64,000 nt of DNA from Heterohyrax brucei (GCA_028571685.1 CM053143.1:4641501-4705500), one strand, 5' to 3'. Shown: positions 48,424 through 61,700, numbered from the stretch's first letter. Program-made: numbers and translations. The notes: generated from the letters alone by a model not told the origin.

Positions 48424-51155
48424 AGGGTCATTGAAGAATTGCTGACACAAAACTTTCATAATATTATGAAAAATGTAGAGCTGACCATCTACGAATTTCA
48501 ATGAACCCCACATTGGACAGACTCTGCCAAAAAAATCACCAAAACATATCATAATCACATGCACTGCAATCAAAGGCAAGAAAAAGTTCTGGGAGTGGCA
48601 CAAGAAAAACTAAAAGTCAAAAAGTGAGGAGAAACAGTAAGACTGAGCTGTGTTTATTCAGCAGAAACCATGCAGGCAAGAACACAATCAGATGACATAC
48701 GTAAGAGCTTGAAAGAAAAATTTACCAACCAAGAATAATAATATCCTGCAAAACTCTCCTTCTAATATGATGGTGAAATTGAGACATTTTCAGACAGACA
48801 CACATTAAAGGAATATCTAAAAAACAAATAAAAAATACAAGAACTATTCAAGGGAATCTCTCAGTCTGAGAACAAACATTAGACTACAGCCTGAATCTAG
48901 GATGCAAGCTTGCACCAACCAAACACCAGCCTAGTAAAAGAACTCTCATGAATGATCTAAGTGGAGTAGGTATAAAACATTCTTATAGTGTATAATAATA
49001 TCTAAGTAATAAAAGACTTGTTCAAATCTAGGAAGATAAGGCTAAATTTCAAAGGAAGTTAACAAAACCACTCATCAAAATAAAGAAGAAAAACATAAAG
49101 TCTCAATAAAAACAAAACCTACAAATCAAAATAAATGAAAATAAAATCCACAAACAGAAAAGAGTCAGTACAGGAGAGTAAGATTAACATAGGAACTGTT
49201 GTCACCACGAAACAAACAAAAAATATAAAATAACAATTAACTCAGAACTAGCAATAACTACACTGAATGCTGATGACCCAAATGCACTCATAAAGAGACA
49301 GAGAGTGACAGATTTGACTATAAATAAATAAATAAACAGGATCCATCAAAATGCTTTCTGCAAGAGACACATATTAGAAACAAAGACACAAATTTATTAA
49401 AAATCAAAGGACAGAAAAGACTGTATTAAGCCAACAGTTGTCCAAAAAAAAGCAGGAGTGGCAGTACTAATCTCAGATAAAACATACTTTAAAGCAAAAT
49501 TCACCATAAAAGACAAAGGACAGTACATAATGATTAAAGGAATGATCCATAGTGAAGATTTAACCATATTAAATATCTATCACCCAATAACAGGGCTCCA
49601 AAATACATAAAACAAACTCTAACAGCACTGAGGAGAAACTGATAGTTCCTCAATAATAGTAGGAGACTTCAACACATCATTCTCTGCAAAGGATAGAACA
49701 CCTAGAAAGAAACTCAACAAAGATATGGAACAGCTCAAGTACACAACCAGTCAATTTGACCTCATAGATATACATATATACAAGACTCCACCCAAGAGCT
49801 GCTCTGGCCCCTAGCGTCGCCATGAGTCAGATCCTACTCAATGGCACTTGGCTTGGCTTAGCTGGCCCAAGAGCCACTAAGTACATATTGTTTTCCAACC
49901 CCCATGGAAATTTCTCCAGAAGAGACCACATCTTAGGCCACAGAGCAACCCTCAACAAAATACAAAACACTGATATAATACATAGCTTATCTAGCCACAA
50001 CACCATCAAAGTAGAAATTAACAACCTGATGAAGAAGGAAAAGAGTCACTTATATGGGAACTGAATAAAACCCTGCTGAAAAACCAATGGATAATAGAAA
50101 GAAAAATCAAAGATGGAATAGAAAATTCCTAGAATCAAACAAACATGAAAGTACATCACAACAAAACATTTGATACACAGCTAAGACAATCCTCAGAGTT
50201 CAATTTATCATAACAAGTATGCACATCAAAAAAAAAAAAAAGAAAGAAAAAGTAAGACATTAGCTATATTATGTGAACAAATAGAAAGAGAATAGCAAAA
50301 GAAGCTTGTGGTCACAAGAAGAAATGAAACAATAAAGATCAGAACAGAAATAAATATAATAGACAATATGACACAATGGCAAAAAGATGGAACGAATCTA
50401 TTTGCCCACCAATGGATGAATGGATAGACAGGCTACGGTATATATATCCAGCCTAGAATATTATGCAAAAAATAAGAACAATGATGAATCTGTGAAATAT
50501 AACATGGAGGAAAATAGAAACCATTATGGTGAGTGAAATAAGTCAGTCACAAAAAGACAAATACTGTATGAGACTGCTACTGTAAAAACTCATGAAAGAG
50601 TTTACATACAGAAAGATACAATCTTTGATGGTCACAAAGGAGGGGAGGGATGGGGATGGAAAAAACTAAATAGATAAAAGGTAAGAGGTAACATTGGTGA
50701 AGGGTAAGACAGCGCACAATACTGGGGAAGCTAGCACAGCTTGTACAAGGCAAGCCCATGGAAGCTCCATATACACATCCAGGCTTCCTGAAGGACCCAA
50801 TTCCTGCACTAACAGCAGTGTGGCCATGGTCTTGGAAAGTATTGGCATGACATAGATCACAAAGAAAGTGTTCTACATTCCACTTTGGTGAGTACTGTCT
50901 GGGGTTAAAAGTCTGTCAGCAGCCATCTAGTGTACTCCACTGGTCTCACCTCTTTGGAAGCAGGGAAGAATGAAGAAAACTAAAAGTATAAGGGAAAGAA
51001 TAGTTCAAAGGACTAATGGAGCACATTTACAATGACCTCCACCACAGTGAGTGCAGTACCACCAAATGGTGAGCAGCTACCACCACTGACTTCGCTGACA
51101 AGGGTCCCAGATAGAGCTGGAGAAAAATGTAGAGTAAAATTCTAAGTTAAAAAGA
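48424..51155 (+). mobile_element. L1 with ORF1 end, endonuclease, ORF2 deletion and 3' UTR
   Basis: ORF1 C-terminal sequence (48424-48860) is followed by the ORF2 endonuclease (49240-50340) and then a jump at about 50375 to the last part of ORF2 ('acaatggcaaaaagatggaa') and the 3' UTR. RT is gone. A 66-bp SINE scrap splits the endonuclease at 49800. Confidence 0.8.
49800..49865 (+). repeat. 66-bp AfroSINE tail insertion with 9-bp target duplication
   Basis: CCCAAGAGC occurs at 49791-49799 and 49866-49874, bracketing 'gtcgccatgagtcagatcct' and a 'cacttggcttggctta' end. The L1 reading continues across it, so this is a true, strongly 5'-truncated integration. Confidence 0.88.
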
Positions 51156-52472
51156 AGGATCAGGAAAGCAGGGCTAACATGGCAGAGTAACCAGAGCCAT
51201 CCTTTGATCCCTCTAACAACAAACTTACGGAAAAATAACTTAATGGATTAAATAGGACATTCTTGGAGCCCTGACCACCAGAGAGAAGCTGAGAAAACAG
51301 CAGGCTAGGAGACAGAGAAGTGCATGTGCACAGTACCCCATACAGGACAGGCTAGCAGACGTAGGAACTCCTCAGGAGGACACCTGCACCAGTGCCAAGA
51401 ACATAATTGTGTCTGGAGAGCTTTTTCTCAGCAGAGAAGCAGAGCTTCAGACAGACATGCTTACATAATTGCAGCATTCTTCCATCCAGATACCAAAAGG
51501 TAAGTTCATGTGGTCACGTGTGGATCAAATTTTTTTCTTTGGGGAAAAAAAAATCTCTTCCTCTCTCCAGAATTCTCCACTTTGTTTTTCTGTCCTGTGC
51601 CAGGTGCCTGATTCTGACACGGTATCTTAAGCAGCAGACAAGCACCTAAATAAAGATGCTAAAGGCAGAAGTAGGCTGTTTCCTTAGGCTCAAATCTGCC
51701 AATCACTCACCTTTCTAGGTGCAGGCAATCACCCTGCTTTTCATAGTGTGCACAACCCACAACTTGAGCCCACATTAATCAACATTCCCCCACAGACACT
51801 GCCCATTTGGCTCCCAAGCCGAACACTCATAAGAAAACTAACACTGGGGGCCCTGTGCCTAGCTACAGGAGTAACCACCTCGTGATAGGGTTTCAAAATG
51901 TCTGCTCCTCCAATTTATAAAACAGTACATTAAGCTACTCTATTTGGGCACTTACAAAAGTAAACATACATATTTTTTAAAAGTCTATTTTATCTGAGAT
52001 CTATATACATAGAATGGAACACAATAACCGAATTAAAACAATATGATGGCTTGGAGACATTGATCTATTTCAAATCACTTGAAGACTCAGACCACACTGG
52101 CTTCAGAAAACTCCCAAAACAAAGAACTAAAAACTTTCCAGAGGAAGAATAATTCTTGTAATTATCAGAGGTAGACAACAAAAGAGTTATATTTTGAGCT
52201 CTCATAGACATTGAGGAAGGAAATTAGACAAACTGCAACAGAGCATTCTAAAAAATTAAACAGACTGCTAGAATTGTTTGAGAAAAAGTGATCTAAATTA
52301 CAGCAGATTAGCAATAAAATTACTGATTTAGACAGGTCAATAGAAAGTTAAAGACTAGAATAGAAGCAATAGAATACAAAATCAGTGAGGAATGACAGTT
52401 ATGTGGGGCTCTACCAAGAGGAATAATCTATGATTGATTGGATTTCCAGAACAGAGTGGAATGATCAAAAAT

Positions 52473-52626
52473 CTGGAGAATTGTTGAAGATGTGTTGATA
52501 GAAAACTTCTATGGTATTATGAAAGACAAGAAGATATCTATCCAAGATGCTGGAGAATTGTCGAAGATGTGTTGATAGAAAACTTCTATGGTATTATGAA
52601 AGACAAGAAGATACCTATCCAAGATG
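52473..52626 (+). repeat. 77-bp tandem duplication in L1 (E)
   Basis: Copies at 52473-52549 and 52550-52626 differ at only two positions (both T/C). 77 is not a multiple of three, so it would shift the ORF1 frame. Confidence 0.95.
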
Positions 52627-52742
52627 CTCATTGAACAAAGATTAACAGAATGGTTAAAAACAAACACATCCTAATTGTATGTTGCTTACAGGAGACACAC
52701 CTTAGACTTAGAGATACAAACAAACTGAAATGTAAAAGATGG

Positions 52743-53255
52743 CGTTTTAGTCAGCTAGTGTTGCTCTAACAGAAAACCCACACAGTAGATGGCTTTAACA
52801 AAGGAAAGTTTATTACACAGTTTGGTAGGCTACAAGCCCCAATTCAGGATGTTCTATCAAGGCTTTCTCCTTTGTCAGCTCTGGAGGAAAGTCCATTATT
52901 GCATCAGTCTTTGTCAAGGGAGCATCTTGGTGAAGGAACCTCAGGTCTGAAGGATGTGCTCTTTTCCCCATGCTGCTTTCTTTATGGTGTGAGGTTCCCA
53001 GTTCTCTGTGTTTCTCTTTCCTTTTATCTCTTGCAGGATGAAAGGATTAAGGGTGGGGCAAGACATACTCCAGGTGAACTTCCTTTAAGTGGAATGGGGA
53101 GGTGATCCTATGAAGGGATTTACAGCCCCACCTTAATCCTATAACACGCGGCACAGGAGAATCCCAAAATGGAGGATAATCACACAATATAGGGAATCAT
53201 GGCCCAGCCACATGGCTACACATATTTTTAGGTGGACACAATTAAATCTATGACA
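52743..53255 (-). mobile_element. Solo MaLR LTR with 5-bp target duplication
   Basis: Same family as the LTRs at 21274 and 22820 (left 'gttttagtcagctagtgttg', right 'cacaattaaatctatgaca'). The flanks GATGG (52738-52742) and TATGG (53256-53260) match at four of five bases. A solo LTR implies recombination between two original LTRs. Confidence 0.85.
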
Positions 53256-53915
53256 TATGGAAAAATATATACCAAGCTAACTGCACTGTAAAAAAAGAGT
53301 GGCAATACTAATTTCAGGTAAAATAGACCTTAATAATAATTTCAGATAAAATAAGACTACATATTGCTTAAAGTGTCAGCACATCAGGAGCACATCAGGA
53401 GCGCATAAACGTATTAAATATGTACTCATCCAACAGCACTGCTAAATGTGTAAAATGAACTGTAACATTCAAAAGTGAAATAGACAGCTCCACAACAATA
53501 CACATATACAGAAGATTCCACCCATCAACAGAAAAGTGTACCTTCTTTTTCAACGTACATGGAACATTTTCTGAAATAGACCACATAATAGGCTGTAACA
53601 AAATCCAAAATACTGAAACATGGAAAAGTATCTTTTCAGGCCATAAAGCCATAATAGTTGAAATCAGTAGTAGCAAAGGCAAGAGCAAGAAATCCAACAC
53701 TTGGAAACTTGCTCAAAAACTGCTGGGTTCTAGAAGAAATCAAAGACAGAATAAAGAAACTCACAGAATCAAATACGAATAAAAATACATTCTACCAGAA
53801 CCTATGGGACACAGCAAAAGTAGTGCTCACAAGTCAATTTATTTCAATAAACACACATATCCTGGGGAGATGGGGCCAAGATGGCATCATAGCCACAGAA
53901 CCGTGCTGATCCCTC

Positions 53916-54459
53916 TGTCTTAGTCATCTAGAGTTGCTTTAACAGAAATACCACAGCTGGATTGTTTTAAATTTGATTTTGTCACAGTTCAGTAGGCTAG
54001 AAGTCCAAATTCAAGGGGTCAACTCCAGGGGACAGCTTTCTCTGTGTTGGCTTTGGAGGAAGGTCCATGCCATCAATCTTCCAGTGAACTGAAAGCGTCT
54101 GAGGCACAGAGACCCCAGTCCTTTACCAAGGACACTCTCAGCTTCCTGCACAACATCTTCATGGTATTAAGACCCCAATTTTCTGCTTGCTTCCCATTCC
54201 TTTTATCTCTTGTAAGATAAAAGAATAAGAGATGGTGCAAGCCACATTCCAGGGAAAGCACTTTAGCAAGAGTATTGCAATCTTATATACTTAATACAAT
54301 CTTAATACTCTTTTATAGTTATCCTATCTATTAGCCACAGGCAGAGATTAGGATTTATAACATAGGAAAATCACAAAATGGAAGACAACCACTGAATACA
54401 GAAAACATCAAAGAAATTACTGCACATATTTTTGGGGGTATACGATTCAATCCATGATA
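53916..54459 (-). mobile_element. Solo MaLR-like LTR with 5-bp target duplication
   Basis: TGTCTTAGTCATCTAG at the left and 'gattcaatccatgata' at the right. CCCTC (53911-53915) and CCCTG (54460-54464) flank it with one mismatch. 544 bp, more diverged than the copy at 52743. It sits in the first 60 bp of L1 (F). Confidence 0.82.
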
Positions 54460-55017
54460 CCCTGTAACAAAGAACTAAAAAAGTCAGTAACACTGACCAA
54501 ACTGAGCATCCCAGAAGGCTGAACACCATGAACAAAACTGAAAGAATGGACTGGGTAACAGGAAGGAGAGTACTGCTAGCAAAAATCCAGAGCAGTAAAC
54601 TATGCAAAAGTGAGTTACACAAGCCAGTACCACACAGATCATAGGAACACTGGACACCGTGTTCAAACCAACACGGCACTGGGTAGAGAGACTCCACATG
54701 CTGGAGACGAGCTGGATAGAAGAAAATTTTCCTGGTAACACAAAGTCACAGTGTGGGATAGAGAGACACCTCACAGACAGAGCACAGTTGGACCCAGCTA
54801 AGTATATTGGCTCTAGCCTGAACAACACAGCCCAGAACTGAAGGGATCCATGCAGGCCAGAGGGGCTGAGATCCCAACTGTCTGGTGGAACTTAGGGCCA
54901 CACAAGTTTCAGGGCATTAGGACCCAGTGGACCAGCAGGCCTTAGAGCTGACAGGACAGAGGGGCTAAGGTCCAGGCAACTTGGAGAAGAAGCATAGATA
55001 TGCACAAGACCTGGGGA

Positions 55018-55176
55018 GGCAGTGGTGCCGGAGTCAACATGGCCCTGAAGGGTGGTGGCATGAGGGTAAGCATGACCTGGGGCAGTGGTGGCACAAAGGT
55101 GAGCACAGCCTCAGGCAGTGGTAGTGTGAGGGTGAGTGCAGACAGGAGTGCAGTGGCAAAGGAGTGTGCAGATAGG
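55018..55176 (+). repeat. Minisatellite of about 32 bp, five units, in L1 (F) 5' UTR
   Basis: Units start at 55018, 55050, 55081, 55114 and 55147 with lengths 32, 31, 33, 33 and 30. The shared core is 'ggcagtggtggcacaaagg'-like followed by 'gtgagcacagcc'-like. It is GC-rich with several CpG-free copies and probably belongs to the L1 promoter region. Confidence 0.85.
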
Positions 55177-55636
55177 ATGGCCTTAGGACCCACTGGAGCA
55201 ACAGGCTTTAGAGTTGGGCAGATCTGACAGGCTTAGGCCCAGGTGACCCAGAGCAGTGGCCCAGGTATGCATGTGACTTGGGGTGGCAACAGTGAAGCCA
55301 GCCCAGGGGGAGCACAGAGTAGTGTGGGATCAGGCAGGTGAGCACAGTACCAGACCAGGCTGAACAGAGCGATGCTGGCCAGCTGACCACAGCGTGGAGT
55401 GGTAGGGTCACAGGACATAAAACCACTAGACTCTTCAAAGAACCACTGGCCCAGACCCAAAAGAAAGACACCAGACAAGTCAACAGAAATATTAAGGCTC
55501 CAAAAGTCAAACCAGCCCAAAGTCTTAAATAGCCATAGATACAACTTAAAACACAATAACCAAACAAAAAATTGCAATGATTTTCTAATGGTTCGGAGGC
55601 AACAATCAACTTCTAGGTATCTAAAGGAGACTACCA

Positions 55637-56145
55637 TGGCCTCTGCAAACTGCCAGAATAAAAAACTGATAAATTTTTCAGATGAAGAAGATTTCCTGTA
55701 AATCAGACATAGAACACAGAAGATTGGTATATGGAGCAGTGCCAGGTATCAGGAAGGAGATCAGACTAGTGCATTAGGGCACACTGAAAAGTTAAACAAG
55801 CTGTAAGAACTGCTTGATCAACATGAAAGTTGACAAATTAACAATAAAATTACAGAGCTAGATAACTCAATAAAAATTCAAAGGAGAAGGATAGAGGAAG
55901 TGGAAAGCAGAATTAGTGAGAATGAAGACAAACTAATGACACTAGCATACATAAGGAAAAATTAAATAAAAGATTCAATAAAAAATGAAGAATCACTATG
56001 AATTATGTGGGATTGTATCAAGCAGATCAATACAAGAATGATTGGCGTAGTAGAACAAGGAGGTGTATCTGAAAATACAAAGAACTTTTGAAGACTGCTG
56101 ACAGAAAACTTCCCTGATGTCAAGAAAGACAAAAAGATATCCAAG
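55637..56145 (+). pseudogene. L1 (F) ORF1 N-terminal part, broken
   Basis: ATG at 55636-55638 opens MASANCQNKKLINFSDEEDFL and then a stop. Downstream shifted frames carry the coiled coil (55790-55960) and 'aagaacttttgaagactgct'. It ends abruptly at the 3' UTR junction, about 56145. Confidence 0.7.
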
Positions 56146-57467
56146 GGTGGGGAAGGAAGGATAGTTGACAGGAGTTTGGTTAGGTGAATGCAGTGACAGC
56201 ATACAGCAGAAAGTAGATCGACTTAACAGGACTTCTCCATAAACTGAAAGCTCTTCTAATCTCAACCCAATATTGCAAAGATACGGTAGCAGGGGCAGGG
56301 TCTGGGGACCATGCTTTTGGGGGACATCAAGACCAAATGGAATAATTAGCCTATAACTAAGACAGTCCTCTACACCGTATATTGGTGAGTGGCGTCTTGG
56401 GTCGTAACACCTAGCAAGCCGCCATCTGAGGTACACCAAATGTTCCCAACTTACCTGGAACAGATCATCACTAAGAACAACAAAGACACAAGGTGAAAAG
56501 AGCTCAGAAGAAGGAAGGACTCATGTGAATAGTTACTGTACCAACATGTGACCAGCAGAACCAGCTGGTGCCTGGCCACCACCAAAGACAGCTGTGATGG
56601 GGCATGCAATGTTGAATCCCTGAGTCAACACAAGAAAAAGTGGGACATGCCTCAAGAGCTCTACTAAAAGACCACAACTGATCGTCTGGTGGCCTGGGGG
56701 GGTCCCCTGGGAGCATGGCTGCACCTGTCCAGCAAACACTACTGTGGTCAAATCTTCACACAGGAATGGACTGGACTTGGGAACACAATGTGACCACATG
56801 GTGTGTGTGCTTTATTGTTCTACGTATCTATAGGATGCTGCCCTACTGGCCTCTTACTAGAAGGGAGAGGAGAGGGTGGACAGGAGGAAACAGAAGGAGT
56901 GTGTGTCACCGGGCAAGGAGAGCAGAAGGAGCTGCAGATAGGTGGGCATGCAACTTTAATTTGGATTCTGTACTTGCACTGAATCACAATAAAAAAGAAA
57001 TAAAAAGAAAAAAGAAAGAAAAATTCTTCCCTAACCAAATGGGATTATAAAACAGCACACAGACCACATTGCATGTAATGTTTGCACCTCTTAATTTATC
57101 CTTCCTAGACCAAAACTAATTTCTTCATTGTGTTGATGGAGGGGCACTGGGGTGGAATTTTACAAAAGATAAATTGGAGCAGGATAGAGAAAGAGCATTT
57201 CTCACTCCTGAGGACTCAGATAAAGGAGATGGCCCTGGGAAAGAGACACTCTGAGCTCTACATTGCCCTGTCATTGAAATACATGTTTTTCGTGGCTGCA
57301 TGATGTGGAAACTGCTTCTCTAGAGGAGGCAGTGGAGTTTAAAGCCTCTGACAGAATGTTAGACTCACAAAACCTTATATGTAGGACTATGTGTTAAATT
57401 CAGAGAAAGCTTTTTTTTTTTTTTTCTTGTCCCTGTAGAATGAATTCCTGTTGTTTATTATGTTCTA

Positions 57468-57640
57468 AAGGTCCCTGGGTAGAGAAAAATCATTTCTCTT
57501 GACTGTTCATCTAAAGGTTGGCAGTTTGAACCCACCTTAGGTATCTGGGAAGAAAAGGCCTACGATTGAGTTTTACTTTGTAGCACATGGGGTCACAAGG
57601 AGTCTGAATTTACTTAACAGCAACTAACATCAACAACAAA
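57468..57640 (+). repeat. AfroSINE, alternative subfamily
   Basis: 'aggtccctgggtagagaaaa' head, 'ggttggcagtttgaaccca' B-box region, 'gtagcacatggggtcacaag' middle and an 'aacagcaactaacatcaac' end. The head and the 'cacatggggtcac' block differ from the common type. Confidence 0.8.
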
Positions 57641-58799
57641 CTACGTTTCGAGCACTAAACTCTTTCCTGGGTTGTCAGACAGAAAAGCATCATTTATATA
57701 CAATTTCACATCTTTAGGAATAACAACATTTTAGATGATTTCAAGGTATACTTATGACGTTATGCTTCTAAGTTAATCATTCTTGGAAATTAGGTTTGCA
57801 AACACTTCCTTTTAATAAATAATTTAAATGCAATAATCATGTTAAACCTGGAGTTCTACCTTCTCTTTCTCATTTTTCTCGTTGTCACCGTCATTTAAAG
57901 CATAAATTTCACAAGCTGCAGAGTAATTGCAAGCTCTTTGCAAGCTAAACAACACATGTTTGTGCTTTTGTGTGGATGTTTCTCTTGCTTCCTCCAGGGG
58001 AAATCTGAGAAACTGTGAACTATAGATCTACACTTGCCCACTAATGGAAAAGGAGTTCTACAAGTAGACATCAAGAGTCATAGCGTTTGCCAAGATAAAC
58101 AAAAGGAAGATGGGTTTATGCAAGATACCACAAAGCTGGAACAGGTGGGATGCTGCTCTTTCTAAAGGAAGATGAAATAAGCCTTTGCCTCTGACCGCGT
58201 GCTTCTAGAGTGCTCTTTGATTCTTTCAGCTGGGGGAAAACAGAGGTAGTTTCAAATACCTAAAATTAAGAGATAAAAAAATCAAAATATATTTTTATAG
58301 CTATCGTATGGAATTGACATGATTTATATCATCATTCCGTTTATACAGCCACACATTTCTTTAAATATGCTCTGTAAATAGCCCTTAAATGTTAAGCTGC
58401 TTTTTTTGTGATTAATTTTCCTAATCCAGAGTGTGTTCTTGACTTCTACTCATACAAATACTGATGAAACTGGAGAAATATGAAACATAATGTACAAAGG
58501 AAGCACAATCCTAGAGTTTGACAAGGTATCATGATATAATGAGACAGTATTAATAATTTTAAATGTATCTCCTTATATTAAAGATATCATCAACAAGGAC
58601 AGTGAAACAATAGAAAGCCTATACAGTAAAACCTGGGAAAGCTGGAAACTGTGTAAGGTATACCTGTGTTAGAGAAGGAAAACTCAAATATTTTCCATGA
58701 TATTGAGCAACAAAAAAAGGGTTAAGACTGCATCCTGTCAAATACAGAAATTGTGTGAGACCTGGAAGAAACAAGGCTCACAGGTTTCACTTGTTTTAT
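57641..58799. other. Unique-looking DNA, no gene recognised
   Basis: About 1.15 kb without an identified repeat, and 57020-57467 is similar apart from a T run at 57411-57425. No exon, RNA or repeat is supported. Confidence 0.45.
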
Positions 58800-61700
58800 A
58801 TTATTTTTTATTGTGCCTTATATGAAAGTTTAGTGTTTAAATCAGTTTGATACACAAAAGCTTACCCACATGTCTTCATGTGGTCCTAATTATTCTTCCT
58901 ATACTGCGTCAGCACACTCCTCTCTATCTTGCAGTTCCCATGTCCATTTAACTAGCTCATGTCTCCTTCTGCCTTTTCATCTCACCTCTGCACAGGAGCT
59001 GCCCAGTTAGTCTCATGTAGCTACTTAAGGTACGGAGCATGCTCTTCACCAGTATCATTTTATGTCTTATACTCTAGCCTAATCTTTGCCTGATGAGTTC
59101 ATTTTGGGAATGGTTTTAGTTCTGAGCTAACAGAGTCAGGGACAATGTGTTTTGCCTTCCTCCAGTTTCAGACCATCAAGTCTGGTCTCTTTAGCTAAAA
59201 TTTGAGTTCTGCATCCCACTTATCTCTTGCTCCATCAGGAATTCTCTGTCTATTCCCCTGTCAGAGCTATTATTGGTGATAGTCAAGATCTTCTGGTCTC
59301 AGACTGAAGGAGCTTTTGGTTTAAGTGGCTCTTTCTGTCCCTTGGGCTCATAGTTTTCTTACATCTCTGGTATTCTTCACTCTCCTTTGCTCCAGGTGGG
59401 TTGGGACTAATCTTTGCTTCTTAGATGACCACTTGCTAACTTTTAAGGCCCCAGACACTTCTCACCAAAAGGGGATGCAGAATTTTCTTAATGAATTACG
59501 CCATTGATTTAGGTGTCTGCTGAAACCATGGTCCCCCACTCTTGCTATATTGTTTGGTTGTTTTCAGGAAATCTTCTAGCTTTTGGTTACTCCAGTTGTG
59601 CTGACTTCCTCTGTATCGTGTGTTGTCCTCCTTTCACCTAAAATAATTGCTGTCTACTATCTAGTTAGTGGAAACCCTTGTGTTAAAGTGATTAAGTACT
59701 ATGGCTACTAACCAAACAGTCAGCAGTTCAGATCCACCAGATATTCCTATAAAACTATGGGGCAGTTCTTCTCTGTCATGTAGGGCATCTATAAGACGGA
59801 ATTTACTTAATGGCAATGGGTTTGTCTAGTTAATGAATACTATCCTCCTTTCCTCCCCACCCTTGTAATCATCAAAGAATATTTTCTTCTGTGTTTAAAA
59901 TCTTTTCTTGAGGTCTGTTAATAGTGGTTTCATACAGCATTTGTCTTTTTCGCATAGCATAATGCCTTTGACTAATTTCACACAGCATAATGCCTTCTAA
60001 ATTCATCCATCTTATGTTTCATGAATTCATCATCCATCTTCATCATTACATAGTATTCCATTGTGTCTATATACTATAATTTGTTTATCCATTTATCCTT
60101 TGATGGAAACGTAACATGTTTCCATTTTTTGCTGTTGTGAACATACTGCAATGATATGGATATACATCTATCTATTCGTGTGATAGCTTTTATTTCTCCA
60201 GGATATATTCCAAGGAGTTTGATTGCTGGATCCTAAAGTACTTCTATTTCTAGTTTTTGGACAAAAACACCAGACTGATTTACAAAGTGGTGTTGCCATT
60301 TTAGATTTCCACCAGCAGGGTATTAGTGTTCCAGTCTCTCTAAACTTTCCAACATTTATTATGTTTTGTTTTTTGGATTAATTTTAGGCTTTTGGGGGGG
60401 TAAGATGATATCTCACTGTAATTTTGGTGTGCATTTCCCTAAGTTTAATGATCATGATCATTCCCTCATGTATCTGTCAGCCACTTGAATGTCTTCTTTG
60501 ATGAGGCACTGGTTTATAGCATCATCCATTTTTTAATTGGGTTATTAGTCTTTTTCAGTGTTGGTTTTGTCTTTGTTGAGCCTTCTGTATTACATTTCTT
60601 GTTTTGATATGTTGTATTGTTATTATACTTTGCAGCTACCCTTATGATCCTCCTTAATATTCTAAGTTTAAACCCAATTTTAACTTCTGCATATCTTTTT
60701 AACTTTCCATCTGGAAGGACTGTAACTACTGTAGTATATCCCTCTTTTTAGTGTAATGATGTCATAGCTTTTGTGACAGATCATAGGTTACCCTCTTTTA
60801 ATACTATAACTTTGATTGAGTTTATTCACTTTTCTAACTGAATAGGAATCTGGATGCTGTGTCCTGCATTGCCTCCTTAAATATATACTTAATAGTTTTG
60901 TTCTTCTAAGCCAAGAGCTTCTTTCAGTATTTCTTGTAGCTTTGGTTTGATTTTTACAAAGTCTGTAAGCTTCTGTTTATCTGTGAATGTCTTAATCTCA
61001 TCTTCACATTTGATGGACAGTTTTGTAAGATATGTAATTCTTGGTTGGAAGTTTTTCTCCTCAAGGTTTTGAATGTGTCATCCTACTGCCTCCTTTCCAG
61101 CATCATTTATGCCAAGAAGTTAGATGAAATACTACAGGGATTCTCTCTGAACGTTAGCTTTGCTTTGAGTCTCACTTCCTTTAAAAGAATCTGTCAATGT
61201 TTCATTTTATTAAGCTTGATTACAATATATTTTTCTGTTTTTCTTTTGGTTTCTTATTTTTGTGGCATTTGAAAGACTTCTTGGATATCTATGTTCTCTT
61301 CATCATAATTTCAGGGAAATGTTCTGTCAGCAACTCAACAACTATACTCTGTGTTTTCAGCTCTCTCTCCCTGTTCATGGACTCCAATTAATCGTAGATT
61401 ATTCCTCCTAATACAGTCCCACATGTTTCTTAATGCTTCTTCATTTTTCTTATTTCTTTTCTCCGATTTCTCCTATAAATACTGGTGTCAGTTGTTCTTT
61501 CCTCAAGATCACTAAATCTGACTTCTGTCTCCTCAAATTCTACTATTTTGGCTTTGAATTCAGTCATTTTGTTATTGATCTGCTGGATTTCAGATGGATG
61601 ATGTTCCATCAGGTCAAAAAGCTTGCTTAATTTTTATTTTTCTCTGCTGCATTTTGTTTAACCTCTAGCTGGGCTGTCTATATAGTTCTTTTATACTTGA

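Larger units (their letters stand above)
51163..53862 (+). mobile_element. L1 (E), different 5' UTR type, interrupted by a MaLR LTR
   Basis: It starts 'caggaaagcagggctaacat' with 'ggcagagtaaccagag', an L1 5' end unlike that of L1 (B). ORF1 remnants run to about 52640, including a 77-bp duplication. 'ttgcttacaggagacacacc' (52682) is already the ORF2 endonuclease, so part of ORF1/ORF2 is deleted. After the LTR (52743-53255) ORF2 continues to 53862, where the next L1 5' end begins. Confidence 0.78.
53863..57005 (+). mobile_element. L1 (F) with 5' and 3' ends but no ORF2
   Basis: The 5' end 'tggggagatggggccaagat' is followed by a GC-rich 5' UTR (split by a MaLR LTR at 53916-54459), an ORF1 start MASANCQNKKLINFSDEEDFL at 55636, and ORF1 coiled-coil sequence to about 56145. 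The next base is 3' UTR ('gggtggggaaggaaggatag'), running to a tail at about 56990-57020 ('cactgaatcacaataaaaaa'). All of ORF2 and the end of ORF1 are missing, while both termini are kept. Confidence 0.85.

Noticed and set aside
54371-54828. 108- and 114-codon minus-strand frames, hydrophobic
   Set aside because: They span the LTR / L1 5' UTR junction, so they cannot be one conserved gene.
55208-55637. Two 133-134 codon minus-strand frames resembling membrane proteins
   Set aside because: They overlap each other and lie antisense to the GC-rich L1 (F) 5' UTR; the hydrophobic look follows from base composition.
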